Shown piece after piece: positions 39,575-51,015 of a stretch of 64,000 bases of DNA. The stretch covers positions 404,316 to 468,315 of the forward strand of contig VXAU01001334.1 in the NCBI GenBank assembly GCA_013399695.1. Direction: 5' to 3'. Positions within the stretch are counted from its first letter, which is position 1. Each line of letters starts with the position of its first letter. The notes beneath the pieces were generated by a model. It saw nothing but the letters and a program-made list of their open reading frames with translations. It was not told the origin of the DNA and made no database searches. Origin of the DNA: Formicarius rufipectus (taxonomy: Eukaryota; Chordata; Aves; Passeriformes; Formicariidae). The position numbers and the translations under genes were made by a program.

Positions 39575-39738
39575 AAACACAGTTCCTTCTTCCTTACTGT
39601 AAGTGAGCTCTTACCATGAGCAGCTGCTGAAATACTGAGTTGGTGCACACACTGTTGAAGTTCCCACCTTTGAGAGGGAAGGGGAAAGTTGAGACCTTGC
39701 TTGAAGGCTTGCTCAGCTGAGAGCAGGCAACAGCTGGG

Positions 39739-40960
39739 GTTGTCGTGGTTTAAGACTGGCTACTCAGACTTAGCAGATAAGAAAGAGACAAAACACGGGG
39801 ATCCAGTGAGGTGGGGCTCCAAGTGGACTGGCAAGGAAGGTTTGAGCTGTTAAAAAAGGACTTTATCATCTTGGCTATGGCATGGGATCCTTATATAAGG
39901 GTTAGCCAATGGCTATGGTTAACATTACATTCATGAGAGACAAATCCTAGTGCCATACATGGAGCAAAGCTGCAAAGCAATTTCCCTTAAGAATTTTTTA
40001 TTTGGGTATTTTGACTATTAGCCAAAGCTTCTGGCATGCATTATGGCTAGGTTTAGAATTTAGACAGAGACAAAATCTATGGGTCTAGGTAAAATGTCAC
40101 TGCAGAGAAACTGCTGAGGGAGAGTTTGGACTGCAGAAAGCATATTCTGGGCAATTTTAGAGTCAGAAGAGAGACAGTTCCTGGGGGTCTAGGTCTGGTG
40201 GGTCTGCATAAGGATGGTTCTGCAGAAGAATTACTCTCAAAGACATGAATCAGGGCCATTACTTGGGGCTAAGGCCCTAGGCACATTTAGGTCAAGGAAA
40301 GGACAGTTCCCAAAGGTCTGTCTGGAGTGGGGCTGCTGAGGGAAGATCTGGGCTGCCAAAGAATTATCCAAGAATTTTTTTATTTGGACCACATTTGGGT
40401 CTGTCTGGTGTTAAAACTCTTGTAGCACTGAGGTTCAAGGAGAGACAAAGTCTAGAGACCTAGGTGAAGTGGGGCTGCAGGGAGGCTGCCAAGGAAAGGC
40501 GTGGGATGCCAAACCAGTTCTCTTCTGGAACTTCTCATTTGTGCCATAGTTTGGGTTTTCTAAGGTCTACCTTAAAGGCTACCTGGCCCTTGTTCTGATT
40601 AGAAGAGAGACAAAACTGAAGGTTTCTTTTGTGATGTGGCTTCAAAAGGGCTGCTATGGGCAGGTTTGGGCATCACATAGAACTCCCCTTAGAGCCTTTC
40701 CATCTTACATGTGATTTGGGGTCTTTTGGTAAGCTCGGTCCACATTTAACATAGGGATAAGGGCTATGGTTCCTAAAGGATACAAAGTCCCAGTATCAGT
40801 TAGGGTGTGGTAAGGATTTGAACTGGGACACAGGATGAAAGAAGAGTTGTCCACTATGGAGTTCAATCCCACAATAGCTTAACAGAGAACAAGTAACACA
40901 ATAGATCTTTAGTTTCCTGTGAATCCTATCCATGCCCAGTTAAACAGAACTTGGATTTTC
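39739..40960 (+). repeat. Degenerate tandem array, about 7-8 units of 104-170 bp
   Basis: Recurring blocks begin with AGAGACAAA- or AGGACAGTTC-like starts at 39784, 39936, 40066, 40170, 40299, 40441, 40606 and weakly 40776. The better-preserved units continue with a GGTCTAGGT-like block, GTGGGGCTGC, GGGCTGCCAAA, then a T-rich block and CACATTTGGGTCT-like endings. Units are much diverged. The left edge, TGTCGTGGTTTAAGAC at 39739, looks like an LTR start, and a perfect palindrome CCTTATATAAGG lies at 39889. No coding frame persists through the units. Confidence 0.6.
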
Positions 40961-40965
40961 ATCTG

Positions 40966-41567
40966 TGTGATGATGTTGGCTGGGGTAGGGTTAATTTTCT
41001 TCCCAGTGGCTTGTATGGGGCTCTGTTTTGGATTTGTTCTGAAAACAGTGTTGATAATATAGAGATGTTTTTGTTATTGGTAAGCAGCACTTATGCAGAG
41101 CCAAGGCTTTTTCTGCTTTTTATACTACCATGCTGGAGAGGAGGCTGGAGGTGCATGGGAGGTTGGGAGGAGACACAGTCAGGACAGGTGACTCAAACTG
41201 ACCAAAGGCATATTCTGTAACACAGAATATCATGCTCAGTACATAAAGTGGGGGGAAGAAGGAAGAAGCCAGGGGCACTTGGAGTTAATGCTGTTTGTCT
41301 TCCCAAGTAACTGTTACTCTTGATGGAGCCCTGCTCTCCTGGAGATGGCTGAACACCTGCCTGTCCATGAGAAGCAGTGAATTAATTCCTTGTTTTTGCT
41401 TTGCTTGCATGCATAGCTTTTGCTTTGCCTTTTAAATGCTCTGTACCTCAATCCATATGTTTTCTAGAGTTTACTATTCTGATTCAATCCAAGATCCTGC
41501 TGGTGAGGGAGGGAGTGAGTGAGTGGCTGTGTGGTGCTTGGTTGCCAGCTAGGGTTAAACCATGACA
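40966..41567 (-). mobile_element. Solo ERVL-like LTR with 5-bp target duplication
   Basis: Read on the minus strand it starts TGTCATGGTTTAACC, the usual head of a common avian ERVL LTR group, and ends CATCATCACA. The direct repeat ATCTG flanks it exactly at 40961-40965 and 41568-41572. A minus-strand TATAAAAAGC lies around 41115-41125. The length of 602 bp with no internal region indicates recombination down to a solo LTR. Five-bp duplications are typical of ERVL. Confidence 0.9.
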
Positions 41568-41572
41568 ATCTG

Positions 41573-44500
41573 GAACTCGGCTCTCTTTCTACACTATTTG
41601 TTTGGAATCAAAGGAATCATTTCTGCTCAGTGCAGAAACTTCATGTCTTAACTGTTAAAAGTCAGTAATACAACTCCTTATAGCTGGAGTTCCCCATGTG
41701 ACCCATTCAAATGGTTTTCTTCAGACCAGCTGACTGCTCATCTCACTGTAATCTACCCCTTAACCAGTAACATGTCATTCTTCTAGGATTTTCACATTTG
41801 TCATGGAGTCTACAATAAATGTAACCTTACACAATCAATATATCTGGTAGCATGTAATGTTTGGAGCAGTGTATTAAGCATCAACATTTTTTATACAGCA
41901 AAAATGGAAAATCAGAAAAAAAAGAACAAGAAAAAGATTCAGGAATGTCTACACCAAATTCAAGTAACACATTGCTATGTTTTTTTCCTGATCTCCTTTT
42001 CCTTTTTTTTTTTTTTTCTCTCTCTTTTTCTTTTTCTTTTTGGAACAGACTGTCACTCTTAAGGATTTTTTTTCCCATGTCTTACCTGCATTGACTTGTC
42101 AACATAGCTACACATTTCAGTGAGGCACCTGAAATAACCTGACGTTTTACAAATTGCTAACAGTCTCTGAGACAAAGCTGTGTGCTTTGATGTGCTGAGA
42201 GCTGTTCTATTTTTTCACTACGTGCTGTCTTACTTCCTGACCCTGACTGTGATCTCAGACAGTTTACAGATAGTCTTCTGTCAGAAAAGACATACAAAAC
42301 CTTACTTCTGATTTTAGCCAAGAATCAGATTGCTAGTCAGGAGACACTCAACTGAACAACTGTACAACAAAGAATTTGAGAATTTGCACCAGTGGTTCCA
42401 ACAGATTCCCCCATACAGAATTGCACTAGGACTGGTCCTGTGTTTCTGCCTTGAAAGAGGCTTGCTTTAGAATAAAAATCATATATTTATTGTAAAAAAG
42501 CAATATGTAAATCTAATTTATTGGAAAAACAACCAAGAACCTGAATGACCAATGAAGGAAATTGATGATCTATAATAGAAGTAGAGTCTGAATTCAACCT
42601 CTAAACTATTTTGTTCTGAGATATAGGAAAGAGTGTTTTCCTGAAGTAATTGACAAAGAGGTCCCTGCTAAACCATCTGCAATCTCTCTCATAGAATAGA
42701 AACAATTATGCAATGTTGAAGTCCCTGTTTGGTGGTTTTTGCAATTTTCTGAAACTTTAGGAGTCTAAGTGCTCCACCTGTAGTCACTGTCTGAAGGTAA
42801 ATAGTGCTGGAAAGTTTTTTCAAAGCAGCTCAATGTTAATAGTTCAAGGAACAAAAGTGAAGAAGAAAACCCAATTCCTCTATGGAAATCGTTGCCTAAT
42901 ATTGGGGGGGGGGGGGGAAAAAAAAGTCTATATATTNNNNNNNNNNNNNNNNNNNNNNNNTTCTTTTCTTTGCTTCTTGGCACCAGAGAGGCCTATGGGA
43001 AATGAGACGCACGTATGGTTAGAATGTGTTCAAACCATAGCAAACAGCCTTATTAGAGAGCATCTGATACTATGCGCTCATTAACAGTGATAAAAAACTT
43101 GTGCTTATGTAGCAATCCTTTCCCTCCTGGGAAATTATTTTTCTTGAAACATTTTTTCAGTTTCAAAGCCATCTGTAACATACTATCAGTTTTGACATTT
43201 ATATTAGTCTCCATGCCCTGTTCAGAAATAATGAAACATGTGTCAATACACTGCTTCATTTTAAGTATCCTTTTTTTTTTGTTTTGTACTGAGAGCAAAC
43301 GTAGCACGTATATTAAAATTAGAAATGTATCTCCAACAAAATAAAGGGAACTATAACAGGGATTAATACAGTACCAATTCTACTGTAGAGACTGAAGCTT
43401 TTAAATCATGATACCCATTTGAAATGCTTTGCAGTTTGTTTAGAAATCAGGATATTCTGGGACTGAAGCCAAACCAGAGACTTAGATCTAAAATGAATTT
43501 TATGTACTAGGCAAAAAGCAGTTTTCCCCAGGAAAACAACACAAAATTTTAATAATAATACAAAGAACATAAATTAGATGTACATTAAGAAACAGTGCTA
43601 AAAAGGCACAAGGGCATTAAAAGCAAGATTTAGAAGTTTAGCAAGTAAATGCTGAATGAAAAATTTATAATTAATTACAGAAATGCAGTATTTTTTCCCC
43701 GCTGTGCAGCATCCTAGTTCTGATGTTTAACCTCTAGCCAGATTCAGTGATGTTCTTGTATGCATTTGTATGCTTTCTTCAGTGCTTTTTAAGTAACAGA
43801 TCAGTTCATATATTTATTACATACAGTATGCTAATTTTATATGCATATACATATAATGTAATATTCAGTACAGTATTTATGAAATGCAATTAATGTCATA
43901 AGCATTGAAATTAACATGTTAGATATTGCAAACATATGTATCTATGAATTCCAACTTAAAATTGTAAAATACAGATTTAATATATCTGTTACAATTATTT
44001 ATAGAAAAATATGTATTTACAGTTATCTTTATTTGGGGTATTGACATATGAATGATCCCTGTATCTTTTCAACTGAGTAGTTTGTAGTGCACCATTTAAC
44101 TTACTGTAGAAAATATACAATATGTGTTTGATGAGAATTAAATAATAGGGATAACTGCTTAATGCTCTGCAGTGGTTAGATTTGTGAGTATATTTGATAG
44201 GAATTTTATTACTTCAGTGCTTTGGTTTTGTAGATTTTGTAATTAAAGTACGACATTTTTAAAAGAAGGTCTACATTTTCCTAATTTTTAGTATTTTCTG
44301 TGTGAAGAAAGACAAGTTTTAAAACTAATAAACAAGGTCATGATTTTTGATTGAAAACTGGATATTGTTAAGTAATTCTGCATGACTCTAAAAGCTTTTT
44401 TTTTCCCCATTTACTTTTGTTTTTATCCATTCTACCCTCAGGAGGATATTCATATTGCTCATGTCCTAAATTAGTGTATGCCTCATATGTCTGTTTCTGA

Positions 44501-44686
44501 GTGTTAGTATATAAACAGGAATTTTATTGTTGTTACAAAGATCTAGTAGATATTCTGCTTTTGCCAAGTGGCTAAAAAATCGATGTAGGGTTAATGGATC
44601 TGGAGGCAATTCCTCTCATCAGATTTGTGCCTATAGTAATATCCCCAAACTGGAGGACAGATTGATACAAACCTTTTTCTCTCTTA
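41573..44686. other. Intergenic, nothing recognised except the gap
   Basis: AT-rich DNA between the solo LTR and the tRNA-Gly retroposon. A T/C run lies at 42.0 kb and the G14 plus N gap at 42.9 kb. Confidence 0.6.
42904..42960. other. G14 homopolymer followed by 24-N assembly gap
   Basis: Fourteen G then eight A, and the sequence stops at 42936, with N from 42937 to 42960. Homopolymer-induced sequence failure is likely, and the true gap length is unknown. Confidence 0.95.
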
Positions 44687-44697
44687 AATGAAACATT

Positions 44698-45031
44698 GTA
44701 TGTATGTATGTATGTATGGCTAGACTTCACGAATGAAGATTTGGGAGGGTTTTTACCCACGCAAAGTGGGTGAATCCCTCAAGCCTGCGCAGTGGATTTT
44801 TTAGGTGAGGCACAGCATGCGCAGAACTGGCCCCACCCTTTACTCCTGAGGTTCATCTGCCAGGGCCTAGCAAGCTTGGACGGTGACAGCGAGGTCCTCA
44901 GGATGTAGGTTTTGAAGTCAGAGTTGTCCTTCTCCTAGGATGGCTGCCGGGCAGCTGACAAGCCCATCCTGCCCGGGGCGAATGTTGCATTGGCTGGGAA
45001 TCGAACCCGGGTCCCCCGTGTGGCAGACGGG
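44698..45031 (-). mobile_element. tRNA-Gly-headed SINE-like retroposon, 5' truncated, (CATA)n tail
   Basis: On the minus strand the element starts with the anticodon arm of tRNA-Gly(GCC), CCCGT-CTGCCAC-ACGGG. The T arm follows with a perfect B box, GGTTCGATTCC, and then CCAATGC (head 44987-45031). A body of about 265 bp follows, with a 6-bp stem-loop (ACCCAC/GTGGGT, 44755-44771) near the 3' end and a (CATA)n tail at 44698-44718. The 11-bp direct repeat AATGAAACATT flanks both ends perfectly (44687-44697 and 45032-45042), the signature of LINE-driven insertion. The tRNA 5' half with the A box is missing, so this copy is not a functional tRNA or Pol III gene. The body is not CR1. Confidence 0.85.
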
Positions 45032-45332
45032 AATGAAACATTAGATAAATACAGTATTACCTCTATTTTATACTTGGTTTAAAATAGGTACATTTAAGCA
45101 TGCACTTAGGAATTATGAGTTCCCAACCAGCATACTGAGATTTGCAAAAATTGGGAAGATCCTGCTGTGAGTTAATAAATAAAACATAACTTCCTACCTG
45201 AATTCTGTTTTACTAACATTTCCTGTGTTCACTGACAAAGGTTGAGTAGGGTGCAAGAGCTATCTGTTGGTGATCAACGTAAATTCTGTGGTACTATATT
45301 TCTATACTGTCTCCTTCAGGTTTTTATCTCCA

Positions 45333-45600
45333 CCCCACAGTGGGTCATCTGGTCCAACCTCCCTGCTCAAGTGGAGTTATCCTAGAGCACATGGTACAGG
45401 ATTACCTCTCCAGGCAATCTGTTCCAGTGCATGATCACCTGCACAGTAAAGAAGTTCTTCCTCATATTCAGGTGCAACTTCCTGTGCAGCACTTTTTGTG
45501 CATTGCCTCTTTTCCTATTGCTTGGCAACACCAAGGAGAGCCTGACTCCATCCTCTCAACACTCTCCCTTCAGATGCTTACAGATATTGATGAATGAAGA
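45333..45600 (-). mobile_element. CR1 LINE 3' fragment, reverse orientation
   Basis: Typical CR1 complement blocks: TCATCTGGTCCAACCTCCC, AGGCAATCTGTTCCAGTGCA and AAGAAGTTCTTCCTCATATT. It is 5' truncated and non-coding. Confidence 0.88.
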
Positions 45601-45677
45601 ACATATTCCTGCACCATAAATTTTGAAATAAAATGTAGTAGTGTTTAAGAGTTTTTGCTTTTCCGTATGTGTAAATG

Positions 45678-45762
45678 TGGGGGTTTTTGTGGTGTTTTTT
45701 TTTTGGTTTTGTTGTTGTTGTTGTTGTTGTTGTTTGTTTGGTTGGTTGGTTGGTTGGTTTTT
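45678..45762 (+). repeat. (GTT)n-(GTTT)n-(GGTT)n microsatellite
   Basis: A compound G/T repeat: seven GTT units, then GTTT, then five GGTT-type units. Confidence 0.9.
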
Positions 45763-47204
45763 AGGGCTTTTCTATGAAGGCTTATTATAGGAATAATTAA
45801 AGACATAATTTTTACTAACCATTTATTTAAATCAACCTTTAAAGGGTTGGACTATGTACCTGTATCAAGATCCCTCTCTCTCAATTTGCTAACATTTATG
45901 TTATTAGTAAGCTGTTAAGGTGACACTAATTTTAAAATGCAGGTAGCCAAGAAATGGACACATATCTCTGTGCCCATACATACTTGATGAAGTAATTTAC
46001 AGAAGTCTAATCAAAAGGTAGACATTCAAAATTGGAACAGTTCTGTCTAATGCAGCAGTAATCCACTGTTGCTTATATTCACAACCTGCATTTTTCCAGG
46101 TGCATTTGCTACATTGTCTTACATGAGTTGTAATTCAAATAAAATAACTTTCCCAGTTTTTCAGTCACAGATATGTTCCTTCTCATCTTCGGTTTTAATA
46201 TAGTGTTTTTCAGGCCAGATAGTTCTTCAGCCAGAGTTGCAAAGGAAATGTGACATTCCCTTCCAAAGGGAAGCTGCCAGCACCTTATCTACGAAGAGGT
46301 TACCATATATCCATAATACATTATACCAGCTTGAGGCAAGTTCAGTCTTTGTTGTGCACTATGTATGAATACAGTTTCTTCTGAATAATTTATAATGTTG
46401 CTTTGCAAACTGGGTTAGTATTAGGAGTCCTAGAAATGTCAAGTTTCAAAATAATCCTTCTATTGGTAAAAGTATTCAGTGTGAAATACTGTATTAAAGT
46501 GAAGCTGAACTTTTGAAATCATTGAAGGCAGGAAATGCAGAGTTAAGGTTGCCATGGAAGCCTTAACTCTACACCTTTAGGTAGGTAGTATACTATGTTT
46601 TTAATTACTTCTTCTTTATCCAACTCTGTATAGGTGCCCTTCTTTCAATATGTGAATTCTAATTATTCTGAGTGCTGTTTATAATACACATTAATGGAAC
46701 AGGCTACTCAGTAATCAGGTATCAGATGTTAGCTGTGGCTGACTGTTTCTTACACTCTTACATTAAGGTGACCGTGTGATGTGTAACTAGAAAATAATAT
46801 TAAGACTAATTTATTGGCCTGAGAATTAAAATTCACTTTTTCCTGAGTTAGAATTGCACAGTATGGCCATCACATTATAAAGTGCGGTCACATGAAGAGC
46901 AAAATCCTAGGAAACACTGGCAATCTACAGGAGGTAAACTGAAAATCATACTACAATGAAGTTTAACCAGTATAATGGTCCACTTCTTCAGTAAGGTTTG
47001 AAAATAAAGCATATGTGCTTTGCAAATATGTCTTGTACAATGCTTCATCTTGTACTTCCCAGGACATAGCTCTTGCTCCTTCTCTTTCAGTTTCCTTCCC
47101 AAAAACTTGTTAGGCAGTATCAAGCATCTACAAAGCTTGCATAAGGTTACAAACCTGAATATTCTGCCTAGTAAAGGGGCAACTTTATGTGAGGTTTATC
47201 TTCT

Positions 47205-47318
47205 TTTAATTGGTTGTTCTCAGAGCATGGTGCTAATAATGCCAAAGTCGTGGGTCCAATCCCCATACGGGCCATTCACTCAAGAGTTGGATTCAATGAT
47301 CTTTGTGGCTCGCTTCCT
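47205..47318 (+). mobile_element. TguSINE1-like SINE: tRNA-Ile head plus CR1-type tail
   Basis: The AGAGCATGGTGCTAATAATG stretch is the anticodon arm of tRNA-Ile(AAT). It is followed by a decayed B box in GTGGGTCCAATCCCCATACG and by GGCCA. The fused part CTCAAGAGTTGGATTCAATG is the CR1-like 3' module typical of TguSINE1. The 3' end is lost after about 47318. The family is known from passerine birds. Confidence 0.75.
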
Positions 47319-47434
47319 GTGCACATTGGTGTCTGGATAGCTGTTCCTCTCACCTATTCTCAATCAGGTCTTCTCTGGCCACAATGGCATCTGTGCAACA
47401 ACTTGGTTTTCCTTCCTAAATCACAGAGGCCTTG

Positions 47435-48055
47435 CTATCATTCCTGACTGGCTCAGCCTTGGCCAGCGGCAGGTTCATCCTAGAGCTGCCTGGCATTGTC
47501 TCTGTCAGATTTGGGGGCAGCTTCTGGCAGCTTCTCACAGGAGCCACCTTGTACCCTCCCTGCTACAAAAACCTAGCCATGCAAACACAACAGAGCATCT
47601 CACTGCTTTTCCTTAGGGATAGGGTGACCCTGCAAGCCCTTCGCCACTGGGCTCACCAGAAGAGCCCAACAGCCACAGGTTGCAGCAGGCCACAAATGTG
47701 CCTATGGCATCTCATCTGGCTACTCTCATCATCACATCATCATGGCAACTCATCTGCTGGGAGCAGCAACACAGTGCTTATCTTTGCTTCCACCCCTCGT
47801 TTAAAATGCTGAATTTTCTGGTGTTTCAGCATTATTTTTAATATGGGATGGGGGCAAGGGGTCTGCATGGAAGTCTCTGTGAGGAGAGGCCAGGGGTGCC
47901 CTGTGCAGGTCACAGCTAGCTCCACTAGGGGAAATGCTGAGCCAGCCAGGGAAGCTGGCTTGTGGGGAAATATTTTGGGAAGGGCACAGGCTGCCTTGCC
48001 TCAGGGAGTGTGTGTAGTGATGAGGTTGGCCGCGCTATTAGGGTAAGTTTAGTGA
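47435..48055 (+). mobile_element. Possible ERV/LTR-derived fragment
   Basis: The block GGCTCAGCCTTGGCCAGCGG, followed by AGCTTCTGGCAGCTTCTCAC and a CATGCAAACACAACAG end, resembles a recurring avian LTR sequence I recognise only from memory. The GC-rich continuation to about 48055 may belong to the same insertion. Boundaries and class are not established, and the open frames inside are not believable genes. Confidence 0.35.
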
Positions 48056-48752
48056 GCTGTAAAACCACAAGAACTGGAAAGGTTTGACAGACAGGAAACT
48101 GCATCACCTCAGAGTGTCAAAAATTTTACATCTCTCACTGTGACAACTACAATAATATACATTCTGCGGTTAATTAATATACTGTTTCTGAAAATCAGAT
48201 TTGGCCTTTCAGGTCTCTTTTTTTTTTTTTTTTCATTTAATTTCTCGAAGTGCAATTTGATTTGTGCTTTTCATGGTGCTCCCCATGAGGCAAAGACATA
48301 AATTTACAGAAAAAGACTTCTTAAGGCCTACACAGTTCTGTGAAGTAAGTGAATCTGCTGTCAGAATTTAAAGGGCTAACTGATAGGAGGCAGCATGTGA
48401 AGGGCCAGGGGTCCTCCCTATGGCATTTTTCAGGATGCTGCATGTATCAATGTGTGTATTCAACATGTACTAACTTTCAGACAATATTTCTAAGATGGGT
48501 TGATTTGTAACAGTACCTACATTTATAATGTCGATAATAATAGATAGATATAATGTAGAATAGATAAGAGTATTTACATGGCTAGATAGTGTCAAGCAGC
48601 ACCCAGTGAGATATATACTTAGTAGTGGGTTCAGCCTTGTCAGTCCTGGTGGTTTGCACTGATTTTGAGGATTTCTGACTGAAATCATAGTAGACAAATG
48701 AGGGCCTACTGTCTGGCTGTATGCAGGGACAGGAAAATGCTGCTGCCTTTCT

Positions 48753-48814
48753 GGCTGGTGACCAGCCACCAGTGATGTTCCTCAGCAGTGTTCAGTTCTA
48801 GGATCACCCCTGTT
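48753..48814 (+). mobile_element. CR1 LINE, left part of an interrupted copy
   Basis: CTGGTGACCAGCCACCAGTG to CAGTTCTAGGATCACCCCTG matches the CR1 ORF2 block that normally runs straight into TTCAATGATTTGG. That continuation resumes at 49403, so this and the next copy are one element split by an insertion. Confidence 0.75.
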
Positions 48815-49402
48815 ACAGTGGTTTGTTTGTATGCCTTCCCTAGCAACTGGGGTCAACAACTAAGTATTCCATGCCATTCCCTTACATAATCAGGTGTATA
48901 AAAGACAGAGAGGGAGGTGCCTCTTCCCTTTTTTTTTTTTTTTTCCTCTCTTCTCCCTTGTTGGGTGAACTCAGAGACAGCAGGTCTCAGTGCTTAGGCC
49001 TTGCTTATCTATGAGAATTAATGCCTTGCTGAAGGCTGTTGTCTGTGTTGGCACAGGAGGAAAGGAATTTGCTTCTTCTAAGGGAAGCTGGTGAGATTTT
49101 ATTGTGTTAGTTGCTTTACTGAGTTAATTCCTGGGTTTCAGTTATGTGTGTGTCTGTTTTATTTTTACCCTTTTTGTCCTTTTCCCCTTCCCTTTTCCCC
49201 CTTTTTCTTTTTTGGGATTGCTTGGGATTCTTGTGCATATGTACATAGTGCTTAATTGTATATACATGAAATATCTGTAAAAATATAGATTTCTTTGCTA
49301 CAACTTCCATTTTGCTATCTTTTTTCCCTTTTCAGGAGAGGGGTTGAAGGAGCTAACTGGTTCACAGCTGTGTTTGGCAGGGAGCCAAGCCAAATTTATA
49401 CA
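48811..49402 (+). mobile_element. LTR-like insertion inside a CR1
   Basis: About 590 bp absent from the CR1 consensus separate the two CR1 halves. It opens TGTTACAGTGG and ends TTTATACA (TGT...ACA termini), with TATAAAAG at 48897 followed by a long T/C tract, which fits a solo LTR. CCTGTT occurs at both junctions (48809 and 49403), but the terminal bases can be assigned two ways, so the duplication length is uncertain. No retroviral coding sequence is present. Confidence 0.6.
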
Positions 49403-50337
49403 CCTGTTTAGTACATTTTTCAATGATTTGGGTGCAGGAGTGAAATAAGCAAGTTTGATGACACAAAACTGGGAGGTGATGTTGACATTCTTGAGGGACA
49501 AGAGCCTTGCAGAGGGATCTAGCTAGCTTGGGGCATTGAGCTGTCATTAACTGGATGAAATGTAACAGGTCCAAATACTGGATTCTGCATCTGTGCCAGA
49601 GTAAAAGCAGGCACAGGTATAAATTACAAGTGGCTATAAAGTGGTCCTACAGGATGGGATCTGGGGGTGCTGGTCAGCAGGAGCCCATTGTGAGTCCACA
49701 GTGCAGCCCTGGCAGCCAGGAGGGCACTCAGCATCCTGGGGTGCATCAAACACAGCACTGCCAGCCAGCCAAAAGAGGTGATTTGTCCTGCTGTATTCAG
49801 CGTTGGTGCAGCCTCACCTGAACTGAAGTGCTGAGTGCAGTTCTGGATCCCACAATTTAAGAAGGATATGAAGGTCATTTAATGCATCCAGAGGAGGGCA
49901 ACAAAGCTTGTGAGAGGGCTGGAAGGCATGTCCTGTGAGGAGCCACTAAGGACTTCGGGCTTGTTTCATGTGGAGAAAAGGAGGATAAGAGGTGACCTCA
50001 TTGCTCTCTACATCTTCCTGAGTGGTGAAAATGGGGTCGGGTGATAGGATGCATGGGAATGGTTCAGAGAGGCACCAGGGAAGGTTCAGACATGAAGGTA
50101 GGAAACATTTCTTTACTGAGAGAGTGGGAAAACACTTGAACGGGCTTCCTAGAGAAGTGGTTGATGCCCCAAGCCTTTAGGTTTTTTAGGAGGTGTTTGA
50201 ACAATGCCCTTAATAACATGCTTAACTTTTGGTTGGCCTTGAAGTGGTCAGGTAGCTGGACTGATTATTGCTGTACATCCTTTCACCTGAAAGGAATCAG
50301 AAACTATTACATTCCACTCTATTCTATTCTACTGCAC
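49403..50337 (+). mobile_element. CR1 LINE, right part of the interrupted copy
   Basis: It resumes with CCTGTTTAGTAC and TTTTCAATGATTTGGGTGCA, then GATGACACAAAACTGGGAGG, GGCAGCCAGGAGGGCACTCA and GAGAAAAGGAGGATAAGAGG. It ends in a CR1-like tail, TATTCTATTCTACTG. Frames are decayed. Confidence 0.9.
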
Positions 50338-51015
50338 GGCCATGGGGAAGGGAGGTTGGATGAGACTGCTGTTAAAGGCTATGTTAGCTGCCCCACACAG
50401 GCCATGAGCTGTGTGTCTGACAAATAGAAGTTGATACAGAGTAGCTGAAAAGTCAGGAAGAGGTGTTTATCCTGATAAGGTAGAAATAGAAGATGAATTT
50501 TTCGTTGGACTTTTTGAAAGCAATATGGGGGTGGAAGTGTCCTGGTTGGTGGTGGGGCAAGACCTGTGGGCAGTAACATGAGGCTGTTATAGAGCTTAAG
50601 GTCTTTACATGTGGGAGATTAAGATAGTGAAAGTACACTGAAAACACAAAGAAAAGAGGAAGAAAATAGAAAGAAAACAGGAACAGAGATGCAGGAGAAA
50701 GGTAAGATCCTAGTCTGACTTTGGTTTTTTTACTGACTTGTAAGAAGAAAAACCTCAACCCTTTACATAAATCTCAGACATAGCAGAAACTATGCCAAAT
50801 TTTATCAACAGAATTTAAATGTAAATCCAAGTGTTCAAGGCTGGGATATAACAGGAATGAGATAGCCTGTGTAATCTTAATTCAGATTTGTGTGTGTGCA
50901 TTATGCTCACTTAATATATCCTTTGTTTGTTGAAGCAGAAATCCTACTAATAATTCTAACAGATAGTATTAACAAAATCTTGAGTTTCCCCAAAAATTGA
51001 ATTTCTTTCTACTAA

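Noticed and set aside
39884..39905. CCTTATATAAGG as an SRF CArG box
   Set aside because: A CArG box needs six A/T between CC and GG. This palindrome has eight, so it is only a TATA-like palindrome.
44987..45031. Functional tRNA-Gly gene
   Set aside because: The 5' half (acceptor strand, D arm, A box) is absent. A target duplication and a (CATA)n tail show it is the head of a retroposon.
46539..46570. 10-bp perfect hairpin AGAGTTAAGG / CCTTAACTCT with a 12-nt loop
   Set aside because: One such inverted repeat is expected by chance in 64 kb, and there is no further structure or context.
47221..47273. Functional tRNA-Ile gene
   Set aside because: The A-box side is disrupted, the B box is mutated (GGTCCAATCC), and the sequence is fused to a CR1-type tail.
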